The translations under genes and the position numbers were made by a program. From Nocardioides furvisabuli (lineage in GTDB: Bacteria > Actinomycetota > Actinomycetes > Propionibacteriales > Nocardioidaceae), in the NCBI RefSeq assembly GCF_021083185.1, contig NZ_JAIGQB010000003.1:248001-312000 (forward strand): a stretch of 64,000 nucleotides of DNA, in the 5' to 3' direction. The notes under the pieces are model-generated. The model was not told where the DNA came from, ran no database searches, and saw nothing but the letters and a program-made list of their open reading frames with translations. Of the stretch, positions 1-11,183 are shown in pieces. Positions within the stretch are counted from its first letter, which is position 1. Each line of letters starts with the position of its first letter.

Positions 1-720
1 CTTGGAGACCTTCTTGGACTCCAGGCGCTCACGCTCGAGCATGTTCTTGAAGTCCATGTTGCCACCGACGTTGAGCTGGTAGGTGCGGTCCAGCGCGACG
101 CCGCGGTCCTCGAACAGCTTCGCCATCACGCGGTGGGTGATGGTGGCACCGACCTGGCTCTTGATGTCGTCGCCGACGATCGGGACGCCGGCGTCCTCGA
201 ACTTCTTGGCCCAGACCGGGTCGGAGGCGATGAAGACGGGCAGCGCGTTGACGAAGCCGACACCGGCGTCGATGGCGCACTGGGCGTAGAACTTGTCGGC
301 CTCCTCCGAGCCCACCGGGAGGTAGGACACGAGGACGTCGACCTCGGCGTCCTTGAGCGCCTGGACGACGTCGACCGGCTCGGCCGCGGACTCCTCGATG
401 GTGGCGCGGTAGTACTTGCCGAGGCCGTCGAGGGTCGGGCCGCGCTTGACCTCGACGCCCAGCGTGGGGACGTCGGCGATCTTGATGGTGTTGTTCTCCG
501 AGGCGTTGATGGCCTCCGACAGGTCCTTGCCGACCTTCTTGTCGTCGACGTCGAAGGCGACGGCGAACTCCACGTCCTTGACGTGGTAGTCACCGAAGAC
601 GACGTGCATGAGCCCCGGAACGGTCCCGGCCGGGTCCGCGTCCTTGTAGTACTCAACGCCCTGGATGAGGGAGGTCGCGCAGTTGCCGACTCCCACGATC
701 CCTACTCGTACCGAACCCAT
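1..720 (-). CDS. ino1: Inositol-1-phosphate synthase (3' part cut off by window edge)
   Basis: Converts glucose 6-phosphate to myo-inositol 1-phosphate with NAD+, the first step towards phosphatidylinositol and mycothiol in actinobacteria. The frame is open from the ATG at 720 down to base 1, giving 240 codons of an expected roughly 360. The N-terminus [18 protein letters not shown] is the NAD-binding glycine motif. Further on come [22 protein letters not shown] and [12 protein letters not shown], all typical of the actinobacterial enzyme. A Shine-Dalgarno AAGGAG lies just upstream of the ATG. A PadR regulator gene ends 39 bp upstream on the same strand, as in Mycobacterium. The C-terminus lies outside the window. 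Confidence 0.95.
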   Translation of the reverse strand, partial: MGSVRVGIVGVGNCATSLIQGVEYYKDADPAGTVPGLMHVVFGDYHVKDVEFAVAFDVDDKKVGKDLSEAINASENNTIKIADVPTLGVEVKRGPTLDGLGKYYRATIEESAAEPVDVVQALKDAEVDVLVSYLPVGSEEADKFYAQCAIDAGVGFVNALPVFIASDPVWAKKFEDAGVPIVGDDIKSQVGATITHRVMAKLFEDRGVALDRTYQLNVGGNMDFKNMLERERLESKKVSK

Positions 721-759
721 GGGGCTCTCCTTCTCTCTGCGTGTCTCGCTGGCTGGTGA

Positions 760-1383
760 TCAGTCGTTGCTGGACGGGACGCCGCCGGCGGCCCGCGGGG
801 TGCTCGATGGTGCAGGCGCCGGGACGCTCGGCGGGGTCGGTGCCCCGTCGCCGCGCTCGGCCCGGATCAGGTCCGAGAGCCACCGGACCTCGCGCTCGAC
901 CGACTCCACGCCGTGGCGCTGGAGCTCGGCGGCGTAGCGGTCGACCTCGGCCTGGGTGCGCTCCAGCTCGCCCTGCACGCGGGCGAGCCGCTCCTGCAGG
1001 CGCGAGCGCCGACCCTCCAGGACGCGGAGACGGATCTCCATGTCGGTGGAGGAGAAGAACGCGAACCGGATGTCGAAGTTGTCGTCCTCCCACGCGGTGG
1101 GACCGACCTCCGTCATGAGCCGCTGGAAGTGCTCGTTGCCGGCCTCGGTGACCTCGTAGGTGATCCGCGGACGGCGGCTGGTCGGCGTGGTGGTGGCGGC
1201 GACCTCGGTGATGAGGTTGGCGCGCAGCATCTTCTTGAGTGCGGGGTAGAGGGAGCCGTAGGACAGCACCCGACCCCATCCGAGCATCAGGTTGAGCCGC
1301 TTGCGCAGCTCGTAGCCGTGCATGGGTCCCTCGTGCAGCAGTCCGAGGACTGCGAGCTCGATGGTGTCCCCGCGGCGTGCCAT
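760..1383 (-). CDS. PadR family transcriptional regulator
   Basis: A 207-residue regulator. The N-terminal winged helix reads VLGLLHEGPMHGYELRKRL and then SYGSLYPALKKM, the PadR signature. The C-terminal half (about residues 110-170) is rich in Arg, Glu and Leu and looks like the coiled-coil dimerisation domain of the longer PadR subfamily, followed by a Pro/Ala-rich tail. It sits directly upstream of ino1 on the same strand and may control it. It is divergent from the penicillin-binding protein gene, and a short palindrome just upstream of its ATG is a plausible autoregulatory operator. The effector is unknown. Confidence 0.9.
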   Translation of the reverse strand: MARRGDTIELAVLGLLHEGPMHGYELRKRLNLMLGWGRVLSYGSLYPALKKMLRANLITEVAATTTPTSRRPRITYEVTEAGNEHFQRLMTEVGPTAWEDDNFDIRFAFFSSTDMEIRLRVLEGRRSRLQERLARVQGELERTQAEVDRYAAELQRHGVESVEREVRWLSDLIRAERGDGAPTPPSVPAPAPSSTPRAAGGVPSSND

Positions 1384-1389
1384 ACGACC

Positions 1390-1402
1390 TATCGTAGCGA
1401 TA
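1390..1402. promoter_or_regulatory. Palindrome TATCG-TAG-CGATA, putative PadR operator
   Basis: A perfect inverted repeat with 5-bp arms and a 3-bp spacer lies 7 bp upstream of the PadR start codon, in the 72-bp space shared with the divergent ponA-like gene. It is followed by AT-rich TATAT, which stands out in this GC-rich DNA. PadR proteins usually bind such palindromes over their own promoter. Assignment to this PadR is inference from position. Confidence 0.5.
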
Positions 1403-1455
1403 TATCCGACGGTGACGAATCAAGGATGGTCCACCGGTCCCCGTACGCTTGCGCG

Positions 1456-3789
<2,334 letters not shown>

Positions 3790-3863
3790 GGTCGGCGTTG
3801 CACGCCGGCGGCCACTCCCACGACCGTGACGCGCCGAGTCGCACCGACCCGGTCGTGGCAGCC

Positions 3864-5048
3864 ATGTCGGAGGTCGTCGGTGGGCCCGTCGGCGACCACA
3901 CCGCCGGCCACCGGTGGTGGGACGCCCCACGGGTCCTGCTCGGCGTGACCGGCGTGGTCCTGGCGGCCGGCATGCTCAGCAAGGGCGCCTGCGTGCCGTC
4001 AGGGTGGAGCAAGGCCGACCAACCCTTCGCCCAGCTCTGCTGGAGCGACCTGGCCGGCGCCCCGGTCGACGCCTCCACCCCACCGCGGGTCACCGCGTGG
4101 CTCGAGGGCCTGGCCGCCCTCGGTCCGGGCACCGGGACCGTCGCGACCACCGCCGCGCTCGCCGTGCTGCTGGCGGCGCTGGCCCTCCTGGCCACCGCGC
4201 TCCTGACGCGGACCGACTCCCGTCGACCGTGGGCCGCGGCCGGCTGGGCCCTGGGCCCGGTCCTGCTCGTGCACTGGCTCTCGTGGGAGCTCGTCGCGGC
4301 CGCCGGCGTCGCGGTGCTGCTGTGGGGCTGGACCACCGGCCGCGCCCGGGTGGCCGGGGTCGGCGCCGGCATCGGTGCGGCGTTCGCGCTCCCGGTCGCG
4401 GTGGCCTTCCTCGGCGTGGTCGCCGTCGGTGGCCGGTTGCGCGACCGGATCGAGGCCCTCGTCGCGGCAGCAGCGGCGTACGTCGTGGTCACGCTGCCGG
4501 GTCGCGGCACCACCGAGGACCCCGACCTCGGCTCGATCTGGCTCCTGCTGGAGCAGTCCGGCCTCGGGGAGTCCCGCGCCACGCGTACGGTCGCCCAGCT
4601 GCTCGTGCTCTCCCTCGCTGGCATGGCGGTCTGGCGACTCGTGCGTCGTGCCGGCCCCGGCCCGGTCACCGCTGCCCGCGCCGGTCTGGTGCTGCTCGCC
4701 GCGGCGCTCGTGGTGGCGCCGTCGGCTCCTCCGGAGTCGGCGCTGCTCGTGCTGCCGCTGGCCGCGATCGCCGTACGCCGCTGGCGCGACCTGCTGGTGT
4801 GGCAGTCCCTGCACCTGCTCAGCTGGGTCATCACCGGGTGGTACGTCGGGCAGGCGCTCGTGCCGACGATCGCCGACGACGCGCGGGCCTACTGGCTGGC
4901 GGTCGTGCTGCGCGTGGCCGGGCTGGTGTGGCTGGTGGTCGCCGTGCTGCGCGACGCCTCAGCTGATGACGACGCGGTCGAAGTCGGTCGCGGTGAAGCG
5001 GACCCGCACCTCGATGTCCTCGCCGATGCGGGGCACCCGCGCCCCTGA
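3864..5048 (+). CDS. Polytopic membrane protein, GT87-like
   Basis: A very hydrophobic protein of about 394 residues with roughly ten membrane segments (for example VLLGVTGVVLAAGML and AVLLAALALLATALL). It lacks the strong catalytic motifs I could use to prove a glycosyltransferase. The place directly after ponA corresponds to the GT87-type membrane gene of the mycobacterial ino1-ponA1-rpsF block, hence the call. The ATG at 3864 (MSEVVGG) is chosen; a TTG further upstream is possible. The last 90 bp, coding for a hydrophilic Asp/Glu-rich tail, overlap the end of the convergent racemase-like gene. Confidence 0.65.
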   Translation: MSEVVGGPVGDHTAGHRWWDAPRVLLGVTGVVLAAGMLSKGACVPSGWSKADQPFAQLCWSDLAGAPVDASTPPRVTAWLEGLAALGPGTGTVATTAALAVLLAALALLATALLTRTDSRRPWAAAGWALGPVLLVHWLSWELVAAAGVAVLLWGWTTGRARVAGVGAGIGAAFALPVAVAFLGVVAVGGRLRDRIEALVAAAAAYVVVTLPGRGTTEDPDLGSIWLLLEQSGLGESRATRTVAQLLVLSLAGMAVWRLVRRAGPGPVTAARAGLVLLAAALVVAPSAPPESALLVLPLAAIAVRRWRDLLVWQSLHLLSWVITGWYVGQALVPTIADDARAYWLAVVLRVAGLVWLVVAVLRDASADDDAVEVGRGEADPHLDVLADAGHPRP

Positions 5049-6044
5049 GGGCACGAAGAGCATCGAGGCCTGCATGTGCGGGGGCTCGGCGAAGAGCCGC
5101 TGCTTGCCGTCGATGGAGAAGGGCGAGCGGACGAAGCCGACGGCGTCGAGGCCGCCGCGGGCCAGGGTCGCCGCCCGCGCCTTCAGCGACTGGTCGCCGG
5201 TCGGTGCCTCGAGGCCGATGCCGTGCGCGGTGCCGCCGCTCACCACCACGATGTGGCCGTGCTTGGGCGCGCTGCGGCCGCGGTAGCCGAAGGTGTCGCC
5301 ACGCTCGACCTCGTGCACGTCGAGCACGGTGGCCCCGACCTTCAGCGCACCGCGGTCGCCGAGCCAGAGGTCGGTGCCGATGCGGGGCCGGACGGTGAAA
5401 TCCGGATAGGTGGCGGCCAGCCGGTCGTGCTCGGCGTGGGTGAGGTGGGAGACGAGGACCGTGCGGGTGGTCAGGCCCGAGGCGACGATGTCGTTGATCA
5501 GCCGGCTGACCTCACCGAGGTGGGAGGTCGTGTTGAGGGGCAGGTGCATAGCCACGCCCCGCAGCCCGCTGGAGTGCCCGTGATCGCCGATGGCCTCGGC
5601 GGCGGCCGCGAGCTCGCGGCGCGTCATGCCGTGGCGTCGCATCGAGGTGAGCTGCTCGAGCAGGAAGCGTGCGCGGGGGTGGTGTGCGCGGAGGGCGGTC
5701 AGGTCCTCGGGCCGGCTCACGGTGTGCACGACCCGCGAGGCGATCCGCGGGTCGAGGGCGAGCGCGGCGCCGAAGGGACGCCACGGGGTGAGCACCAGGA
5801 TGTCGCCGTCGTAGCGGCTGGTGGCCTGCTCGACCTCGTCGTAGGTGCCGACCGCGAGCAGGTCGAGCGGGGCGCCGGTCTGCTCGGCGTGGTCGGCGAG
5901 CCACTGGGCGCGGCGCGCGAGCCGGCCCAGCGTCATGCCGTAGCCGTTGCCCTTGGCCACCGGGACGATGCCGGGGTTCTTGGTCGCGGTCGCGAGGAGG
6001 TGGGCGCGCCACCGCTCCCCGTCGACGGTCAGGGTGAGGCTCAT
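4959..6044 (-). CDS. Alanine racemase-like PLP-barrel protein
   Basis: 361 residues. The N-terminal TIM barrel carries PVAKGNGYG (Lys about residue 30), equivalent to the PLP lysine motif of alanine racemases. Later barrel segments include VHTVSRPEDL and LQ/MR-type motifs. The C-terminal beta domain reads VERGDTFGYRGRSAPKHG and VVVSGGTAHGIG, where classical enzymes have VSYG and GYADG, so the second catalytic tyrosine cannot be placed. The protein may therefore not be a simple alanine racemase. It follows the FemAB-like gene by 7 bp in an apparent operon, which suggests a role in amino acid supply for the peptidoglycan bridge. Confidence 0.75.
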   Translation of the reverse strand: MSLTLTVDGERWRAHLLATATKNPGIVPVAKGNGYGMTLGRLARRAQWLADHAEQTGAPLDLLAVGTYDEVEQATSRYDGDILVLTPWRPFGAALALDPRIASRVVHTVSRPEDLTALRAHHPRARFLLEQLTSMRRHGMTRRELAAAAEAIGDHGHSSGLRGVAMHLPLNTTSHLGEVSRLINDIVASGLTTRTVLVSHLTHAEHDRLAATYPDFTVRPRIGTDLWLGDRGALKVGATVLDVHEVERGDTFGYRGRSAPKHGHIVVVSGGTAHGIGLEAPTGDQSLKARAATLARGGLDAVGFVRSPFSIDGKQRLFAEPPHMQASMLFVPSGARVPRIGEDIEVRVRFTATDFDRVVIS

Positions 6045-6051
6045 CGGCTCC

Positions 6052-7188
6052 TCACCCTCTCCGCGCGAGGTAGAGCTGGAAGGCCTTGTAGATCGCCCGG
6101 TTGATCGGCAGGTCCCACTCGCCGGCGTACTCGACCGCCTCGCCGCCCGTGCCGACCTTGAACTGGATCAGCCCGACGTGCGGGTCGTCGGCGTCGAGGG
6201 TCTCGGTGATGCCGCGCAGGTCGTAGACGTGGGCGCCGGCGGCCAGGGCGTGGCGGATCATCGCCCACTGCACGCCGTTGGAGCCGCGGACGTCGCGCTT
6301 CTCGGTCGACGACGCGCCGTAGGAGTACCAGGCGTGGGTGCCGACGCGGATCGCGATCGTCGCCGCGACCAGGTCGCCCTCGTGCCGCGCCAGCCACAGC
6401 TGGACCCGGTCGGGGTCCTCGGCGCCCAGGGCGTCGTACATCGTCTCGAAGTAGGACAGGGGCCGCGGGGTGAAGCGGTCGCGCTCCGCGGTGTGGGTGT
6501 AGAGGTCGTGAAAGGCCTTGAGGTCGCCGCGCTCGCCCAGGGCGACCTCGACGCCGGCCTTGTCGGCCTTCTTGATGTTGCGGCGCCACAGCTGGTTCAT
6601 CCCCGAGAGGACGTCTGCCTCAGTCCGCGGCGCGCCCTCGGCGTCGACGAGCGGGATCTGGAAGTTGAACTGCGGCTGCCCGGCGGAGAAGCCGCCCTCG
6701 GTGCCCTGCGGCTGCCAGCCGAGCTCGTGGAGCTGGGCGATCACGCACGCGCCGTCCTGGGACCGCTCGAGGGGAGGCACGTCACCGAGGCGGCGTACGG
6801 ACTCGTCGGCGATGCCGTCCTTCACCTGCTGGGCCGACCAGCGGCGCGTCACCACCGGCGGACCCATCCTGACCGCGAAGGCGCCCTGCGCCTTGAGGTG
6901 CGCGACGAGCGGGGTCAGCCAGGCCTCGAGGTCGTCTCCCGACCAGTCGATCACCGGGCCTTCGGGGAGGTAGGCGAGGTAGCGCCTGACCTTCGGAAGC
7001 TGGCGGTAGAGGACGAGGCCGACGCCGACCAGCTCGCCGCCGCGCGACCAGCCCACCGACTCCGAGCGCCACTCGGACTTCACGCTCGCCCAGGCGGGCG
7101 TCTGGAGGAAGCTGGCGGACGACCGGCCGGCGATGAAGTCGCGGTGCTCGTCCGCGGAGATCGGGCGCAGCGTCAGGGGGGTCGTCAC
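6052..7188 (-). CDS. FemAB/MurM-like peptidoglycan bridge aminoacyltransferase
   Basis: 378 residues, GTG start at 7188. Two GNAT-like halves typical of Fem transferases are seen: FLQTPAWASVKSEW near the N-terminus, YLPEGPVIDW in the first half, and RNIKKADKAGVEV, then HAWYSYGASSTEKR and GSNGVQWAMI in the second. Such enzymes add amino acids from aminoacyl-tRNA to the lipid II stem peptide. The substrate cannot be read from the sequence. It is the first gene of a two-gene operon with the PLP-barrel gene, and a strong hairpin separates it from nfo upstream. Confidence 0.88.
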   Translation of the reverse strand: MTTPLTLRPISADEHRDFIAGRSSASFLQTPAWASVKSEWRSESVGWSRGGELVGVGLVLYRQLPKVRRYLAYLPEGPVIDWSGDDLEAWLTPLVAHLKAQGAFAVRMGPPVVTRRWSAQQVKDGIADESVRRLGDVPPLERSQDGACVIAQLHELGWQPQGTEGGFSAGQPQFNFQIPLVDAEGAPRTEADVLSGMNQLWRRNIKKADKAGVEVALGERGDLKAFHDLYTHTAERDRFTPRPLSYFETMYDALGAEDPDRVQLWLARHEGDLVAATIAIRVGTHAWYSYGASSTEKRDVRGSNGVQWAMIRHALAAGAHVYDLRGITETLDADDPHVGLIQFKVGTGGEAVEYAGEWDLPINRAIYKAFQLYLARRG

Positions 7189-7202
7189 CCCGAGAAGGCT
7201 AC

Positions 7203-7241
7203 AAGGGGCCAGGCACGACCCCCGTACGTGTCTGGCCCCTT
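7203..7241 (-). terminator. Hairpin downstream of nfo
   Basis: A 15-bp stem (7203-7217 with 7227-7241, one G-T wobble) around a 9-nt loop, with arms AAGGGGCCAGGCACG and its complement. It lies 87 bp beyond the nfo stop and just before the FemAB start on the same strand, so it should separate the kinase-nfo transcript from the FemAB operon. No U-tract follows, as is usual in actinobacteria. Confidence 0.65.
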
Positions 7242-7327
7242 CGTGACTACAGACGCGCGGCGGCCCGCTTCGGTTGCACGCCGGGCGGAACTCCTGTCAG
7301 GAAGTTCCTGCGGACCCCGCGTGCACC

Positions 7328-8137
7328 TCAGAGGTGCTCGCGGAGCCAGGCGAAGTCGGCGACGTGCTCGGCCGCGCCCCCAGGCGTCTCGCAGATGACG
7401 GGGGCGCCGGCCTCGCGGACCACACCGGCGAACTCGTCGGCGGGCAGCCGGCCCTGGCCGAAGTTGGCGTGGCGGTCGGCGCCGGAGCCGAAGTCGTCGC
7501 GGGAGTCGTTGGCGTGCACCAGGTCGATGCGCCCGGTGATCGCGCGGATCCGCTCGACCGCGTCGCCGAGCTCGATGCCTCCGGCCCAGGCGTGGCAGGT
7601 GTCGAGGCAGAACCCGACCTGCTCGGATCCCTCGGCCGAGGAGATCGCGTCCCAGACCCCGGCGATGCGGTCGAGGTGGCGGGCCATGGCGTTGTCGCCG
7701 CCGGCGGTGTTCTCGATGAGGAGGGGGATCCGGAGGTCGGTGGCCTCGATCGCCTTGCGCCAGTTGTCGAAGCCGACGGCCGGGTCGTCGGACGTGTTGA
7801 CGTGGCCGCCGTGGACGATGAGCCCCTTCGCGCCGATCGCGGCCGCGGCGTCCATGTGCTGCTGGAGCAGCTTGCGGCTCGGGATCCGGATGCGGTTGTT
7901 GGTCGTGGCGACGTTGACGATGTAGGGGGCGTGGACGTAGAGGTCGACACCCGCCTCCTCGGCCGCGGCACGCAGCGCGGCGGGCCCGCCCTCGAAGCGC
8001 ACCTCTGGCCCCTTGTAGCCCTGCGGGTCGCCGAGGAAGAACTGCACCAGCGACGTCCCACGGGCGACTGCCTCGGCGACCGGGTCGGTCTGGTCGACGT
8101 GTGCCCCGACGGGGAGTGCGGACTGCTGCGCGTTCAT
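7328..8137 (-). CDS. nfo: Deoxyribonuclease IV (AP endonuclease)
   Basis: Base-excision repair enzyme that cuts DNA 5' of abasic sites using a tri-zinc centre. 269 residues from the ATG at 8137. This start is chosen because it overlaps the kinase stop as ATGA, rather than the longer frame to 8167. Metal-ligand motifs of the TIM barrel are visible: YVHAPYIVN, LIVHGGHVN, PLLIENTAGG, GFCLDTCHAWAGG, LVHANDSRDDFGSGADRHANFGQG and PVICETPG. The length is normal for the family. Translational coupling to a protein kinase is unusual. Confidence 0.93.
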   Translation of the reverse strand: MNAQQSALPVGAHVDQTDPVAEAVARGTSLVQFFLGDPQGYKGPEVRFEGGPAALRAAAEEAGVDLYVHAPYIVNVATTNNRIRIPSRKLLQQHMDAAAAIGAKGLIVHGGHVNTSDDPAVGFDNWRKAIEATDLRIPLLIENTAGGDNAMARHLDRIAGVWDAISSAEGSEQVGFCLDTCHAWAGGIELGDAVERIRAITGRIDLVHANDSRDDFGSGADRHANFGQGRLPADEFAGVVREAGAPVICETPGGAAEHVADFAWLREHL

Positions 8138-9069
8138 GGTGTCCAGCCTAGGAGCACGCACAGACACCCGGCGACCACGGCGGTGAGGCCCGCCACCGCC
8201 GCCCAGGCCGCCCAGTCGACGTCGGCGGGGAGCGTGGGCGCACCCCGACGACGCGGGGCCGGCCCGAGCCGGTCGGGGACCGGGGGCGGGTCCGCGTCCG
8301 GCACCGGTAGCCGGCGCAGCAGCCGCAGCGCCGCCTCCGCGGTGGCCAGGCGCTGCTCGGGGTCGGGCACCAGCAGCCGCTCGACGAGCGGTCGGAGCGG
8401 GTGGGACGGGACGTCGCCCTGGTGGGCCGGCGGCAGGCCGGTGATCAGCTCGAGGGCCACCCGGCCCACGGCGTAGAGGTCCTGCGTGGGCTCGGGCGGC
8501 GCGCCGCGCGCCTGCTCGGGAGCCATGTAGCCGTCGGTGCCGATCGCCCCGGGGACCGTGGTGAACCGGCGGTCGGCGATCGGGGCCGCCACACCGAAGT
8601 CGCCGAGCCGCAGGTGCAGCAGCTGGTCCTCACCGGTGGCCTCGAGGAGCAGGTTGGCGGGCTTGACGTCGCGGTGCACCAGCCCGGCGGCGTGCACGGC
8701 GGCCAGGCCGGTGAGCAGCTGCTCGAGCAGGAGCGCGACCGTGCCGGTGTCGAGCGGACCGTGCTCGCGCAGCAGGTCGGCGACGGATCCTCCTGCCACC
8801 AGCTCCATGGCCAGCACCACCAGGTCGTCCTCGGCCGCCCAGCCCTGGGGCGCGACGACGTGCGGGTGACGCACGCGCACCGCCTGCTCGCGCACGAAGC
8901 GCGCCAGGAGCGCCGAGCTGTGCCGGCCGAGCACCTTCACCGCCACGTGGCAGCGGGTGCGCTCGTCGTACGCCCTCCAGACCGAGCCCATCCCGCCGGT
9001 GCCGACCTGGTCGAGCAGGACGTAGCGCCCCGCCACGACGGTGGAGGTGCGGGACGGTGCTGCTGCCAC
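8134..9069 (-). CDS. Serine/threonine protein kinase with C-terminal membrane anchor
   Basis: 311 residues, GTG start. Hanks-type kinase domain: glycine loop GTGGMGSVW (23-31), Lys45 in VAVK, catalytic HRDVKPAN with Asp134, DFG at 157-159, and [10 protein letters not shown] in the activation segment. A Pro/Arg-rich linker leads to a single C-terminal membrane helix (about residues 284-308) ending three residues later, so there is no sensor domain outside the cell. The gene is translationally coupled (ATGA) to nfo downstream and divergent from the rpsF operon. Confidence 0.92.
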   Translation of the reverse strand: MAAAPSRTSTVVAGRYVLLDQVGTGGMGSVWRAYDERTRCHVAVKVLGRHSSALLARFVREQAVRVRHPHVVAPQGWAAEDDLVVLAMELVAGGSVADLLREHGPLDTGTVALLLEQLLTGLAAVHAAGLVHRDVKPANLLLEATGEDQLLHLRLGDFGVAAPIADRRFTTVPGAIGTDGYMAPEQARGAPPEPTQDLYAVGRVALELITGLPPAHQGDVPSHPLRPLVERLLVPDPEQRLATAEAALRLLRRLPVPDADPPPVPDRLGPAPRRRGAPTLPADVDWAAWAAVAGLTAVVAGCLCVLLGWTP

Positions 9070-9260
9070 CGTTCGACGCTAGCGCCCCACCGGCCCGCTC
9101 CGCCGGGCTCGTCCACAGGGGTGGCGGGCCGTCCTCCCCAACGATTCCGACGGGTGGCCCGCCCGCTGGTATCTTTCTCCGGTTGCCTCCGGGCGACACA
9201 GCACGAACGTGGCGCCACGACCCAACGTCGTACCTGCGCCGCGAACGCACAGTCCCTCCT

Positions 9261-9279
9261 GCCACGGAAAGCCCGTGGC
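9261..9279 (+). promoter_or_regulatory. Leader hairpin of the rpsF operon
   Basis: GCCACGG and CCGTGGC form a 7-bp stem around the loop AAAGC, 31 bp upstream of the rpsF start. rpsF leaders in other bacteria bind the S6:S18 complex for feedback control; whether this hairpin does so cannot be judged by eye. The rest of the 240-bp space between the kinase start (9069) and rpsF (9310) should hold two divergent promoters; no clear -35/-10 pair was recognised. Confidence 0.35.
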
Positions 9280-9309
9280 CGCTCTAGCCCAGAGGAGGTG
9301 GAGACCGCT

Positions 9310-9600
9310 ATGCGTGCCTATGAAGTGATGGTCATCCTCGACCCGAGTCTCGACGAGCGCACCATCGAGCCGTCGCTCGACAAGTACCTCAACGTGATCC
9401 GCAAGGACGGCGGCTCGGTCGAGTCCGTCGACGTGTGGGGTCGTCGCCGGATGGCGTACGAGATCAAGAAGAACGCCGAGGGCATCTACGCCGTCGTCCA
9501 GCTGACGGCCGAGCCCGCGACGGTCAAGGAGTTCGACCGCCAGCTCACGCTGAACGAGTCGATCCTGCGCACGAAGGTCATGCGTCCCGACGCCCACTGA
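9310..9600 (+). CDS. rpsF: 30S ribosomal protein S6
   Basis: 96 residues, beginning [17 protein letters not shown], the characteristic S6 start, with [21 protein letters not shown] in the middle. S6 pairs with S18 on the platform of the small subunit. The Shine-Dalgarno AGGAGG lies at about 9292-9298. A much longer upstream open frame is ignored because it is non-homologous. First gene of rpsF-ssb-rpsR-rplI. Confidence 0.98.
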   Translation: MRAYEVMVILDPSLDERTIEPSLDKYLNVIRKDGGSVESVDVWGRRRMAYEIKKNAEGIYAVVQLTAEPATVKEFDRQLTLNESILRTKVMRPDAH

Positions 9601-9722
9601 TCGCCTCGCGGCATCTGTGGAAAGACACTTCCCGCTGTCGGTCGCTGCCTGTTTGATGGGCAGCGCACCGGGAGCACCCCCCGGACCCACCGGCACAGCA
9701 GGACATTCTGAGGAGACCTGAC

Positions 9723-10322
9723 ATGGCAGGCGAGACCACGATCACCGTCGTCGGCAACCTGGTCGACGACCCGGAGCTGCGGTTCACCCCCTCGGGGGCA
9801 CCCGTCGCGAACTTCCGGATCGCGTCGACCCCGCGCACCTTCGACCGCCAGAGCAACGAGTGGAAGGACGGCGACACGCTGTTCCTCTCCTGCGCTGTCT
9901 GGCGGCAGGCCGCGGAGAACGTCGCCGAGTCCCTCCAGAGGGGCATGCGCGTGATCGTCCAGGGTCGCCTCAAGTCGCGTCAGTACGAGACCCGCGAGGG
10001 TGAGAAGCGCACCGTCTTCGAGATCGACGTCGAGGAGGTCGGCCCGTCGCTGCGCTCCGCATCGGCCAAGGTCACCAAGACGACCCGGTCCGGCGGCGGT
10101 GGCGGCGGCTACTCGGGTGGCGGCACCGGTGGCGGTCAGTCCGCGCCGGCCGGCAACGACCCGTGGGCCAGCCCTGCGCCCTCGCAGTCCGGTGGCGGTG
10201 GCGGCAACTGGGGCGGTCAGCCCCAGGGCGGCCAGCCCCAGGGCGGCGGACAGTCCGCCCCGCCGAACGACCCGTGGGCCACGCCCGGGGTGTCCGGCGG
10301 GAACGACGAGCCTCCGTTCTGA
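9723..10322 (+). CDS. ssb: Single-stranded DNA-binding protein
   Basis: 199 residues. The OB fold occupies about residues 1-110 ([54 protein letters not shown]). A Gly/Gln/Pro-rich flexible linker with repeated QPQGG units follows. The acidic tip GGNDEPPF is used to recruit replication and repair proteins. The Shine-Dalgarno GAGGAG is 7 bp upstream of the ATG. Placed between the two genes for the interacting proteins S6 and S18, as in most bacteria. Confidence 0.98.
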   Translation: MAGETTITVVGNLVDDPELRFTPSGAPVANFRIASTPRTFDRQSNEWKDGDTLFLSCAVWRQAAENVAESLQRGMRVIVQGRLKSRQYETREGEKRTVFEIDVEEVGPSLRSASAKVTKTTRSGGGGGGYSGGGTGGGQSAPAGNDPWASPAPSQSGGGGGNWGGQPQGGQPQGGGQSAPPNDPWATPGVSGGNDEPPF

Positions 10323-10420
10323 CCCGTCGGACCCGGTCCCCGGGGGATCGAGCAACACATCCATCACCATTCCGTCCCTGACGTGCCTCAGGGCCGGGCT
10401 CACTGAAAGGGAGCACCACA

Positions 10421-10657
10421 ATGGCCAAGGCAATTCTGCGCAAGCCCAAGAAGAAGGTTTGCCAGTTCTGCAAGGAGAAGGCGACCGGTGTCGACTACAA
10501 GGACACCACCCTGCTCCGCAAGTTCATCTCCGACCGCGGCAAGATCCGCGCCCGTCGCGTGACCGGCAACTGCGTCCAGCACCAGCGCGACGTGGCCATC
10601 GCCGTCAAGAACGCGCGCGAGCTCGCCCTGCTGCCCTACACGTCCACCGGTCGCTGA
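10421..10657 (+). CDS. rpsR: 30S ribosomal protein S18 (zinc-type)
   Basis: 78 residues with VCQFCKEK and [25 protein letters not shown]. The Cys-x2-Cys plus a later Cys indicate the zinc-binding (C+) form; many actinobacteria also carry a C- paralogue elsewhere for zinc starvation. Binds S6. Shine-Dalgarno AAAGGGAG about 7 bp before the ATG. Confidence 0.98.
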   Translation: MAKAILRKPKKKVCQFCKEKATGVDYKDTTLLRKFISDRGKIRARRVTGNCVQHQRDVAIAVKNARELALLPYTSTGR

Positions 10658-10671
10658 GAGGAGCACGAGAC

Positions 10672-11118
10672 ATGAAGCTCATCCTGACGCAGGAAGTCGA
10701 CGGCCTCGGCGCCCCCGGCGACGTGGTCGAGGTCAAGGACGGCTACGGCCGCAACTACCTCGTTCCCCGTGGCCTGGGCATCCGCTGGAGCCGTGGCGGC
10801 GAGAAGACCATCGAGTCGATCAAGGCTGCCCGCACCGCGCGTGCGGTTCGCGACGCGGACCACGCCAAGGAGGTCAAGACCAAGCTCGAGGCCAACGCGG
10901 TCAACGTGAAGGTCCGCGCCGGCGAGGGCGGTCGCCTCTTCGGCGCCGTCACCACCTCGGAGATCGCTGACGCGATCACCGAGGTCTCCGGTGAGAAGGT
11001 CGACCGCCGCACGATCGTCGTGACGAACCCGATCAAGACGCTCGGCGCCCACGAGGTGTCGGTCAAGCTGCACGACGAGGTGTCCGCCACGGTGGCGCTC
11101 AACGTCGTCCAGGCCTGA
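10672..11118 (+). CDS. rplI: 50S ribosomal protein L9
   Basis: 148 residues. The N-terminal domain has [34 protein letters not shown], followed by a long helix (residues about 40-75) and the C-terminal domain [17 protein letters not shown]. It starts 14 bp after rpsR with a GAGGAG ribosome-binding site and is the last gene before a strong terminator. dnaB, which often follows closely, is 13 kb away here. Confidence 0.98.
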   Translation: MKLILTQEVDGLGAPGDVVEVKDGYGRNYLVPRGLGIRWSRGGEKTIESIKAARTARAVRDADHAKEVKTKLEANAVNVKVRAGEGGRLFGAVTTSEIADAITEVSGEKVDRRTIVVTNPIKTLGAHEVSVKLHDEVSATVALNVVQA

Positions 11119-11140
11119 TCCCCGACTGACGCACGCACCA

Positions 11141-11172
11141 CGGCCCGCCACCTCCTCGGAGGTGGCGGGCCG
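11141..11172. terminator. Bidirectional terminator after rplI
   Basis: A 15-bp perfect stem, CGGCCCGCCACCTCC (11141-11155) with its complement at 11158-11172. Weaker pairing extends outwards to about 11134 and 11180. It lies between the convergent ends of rplI and the lipoprotein gene and should stop transcription from both sides. Confidence 0.85.
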
Positions 11173-11183
11173 TCGTGCGTCTC

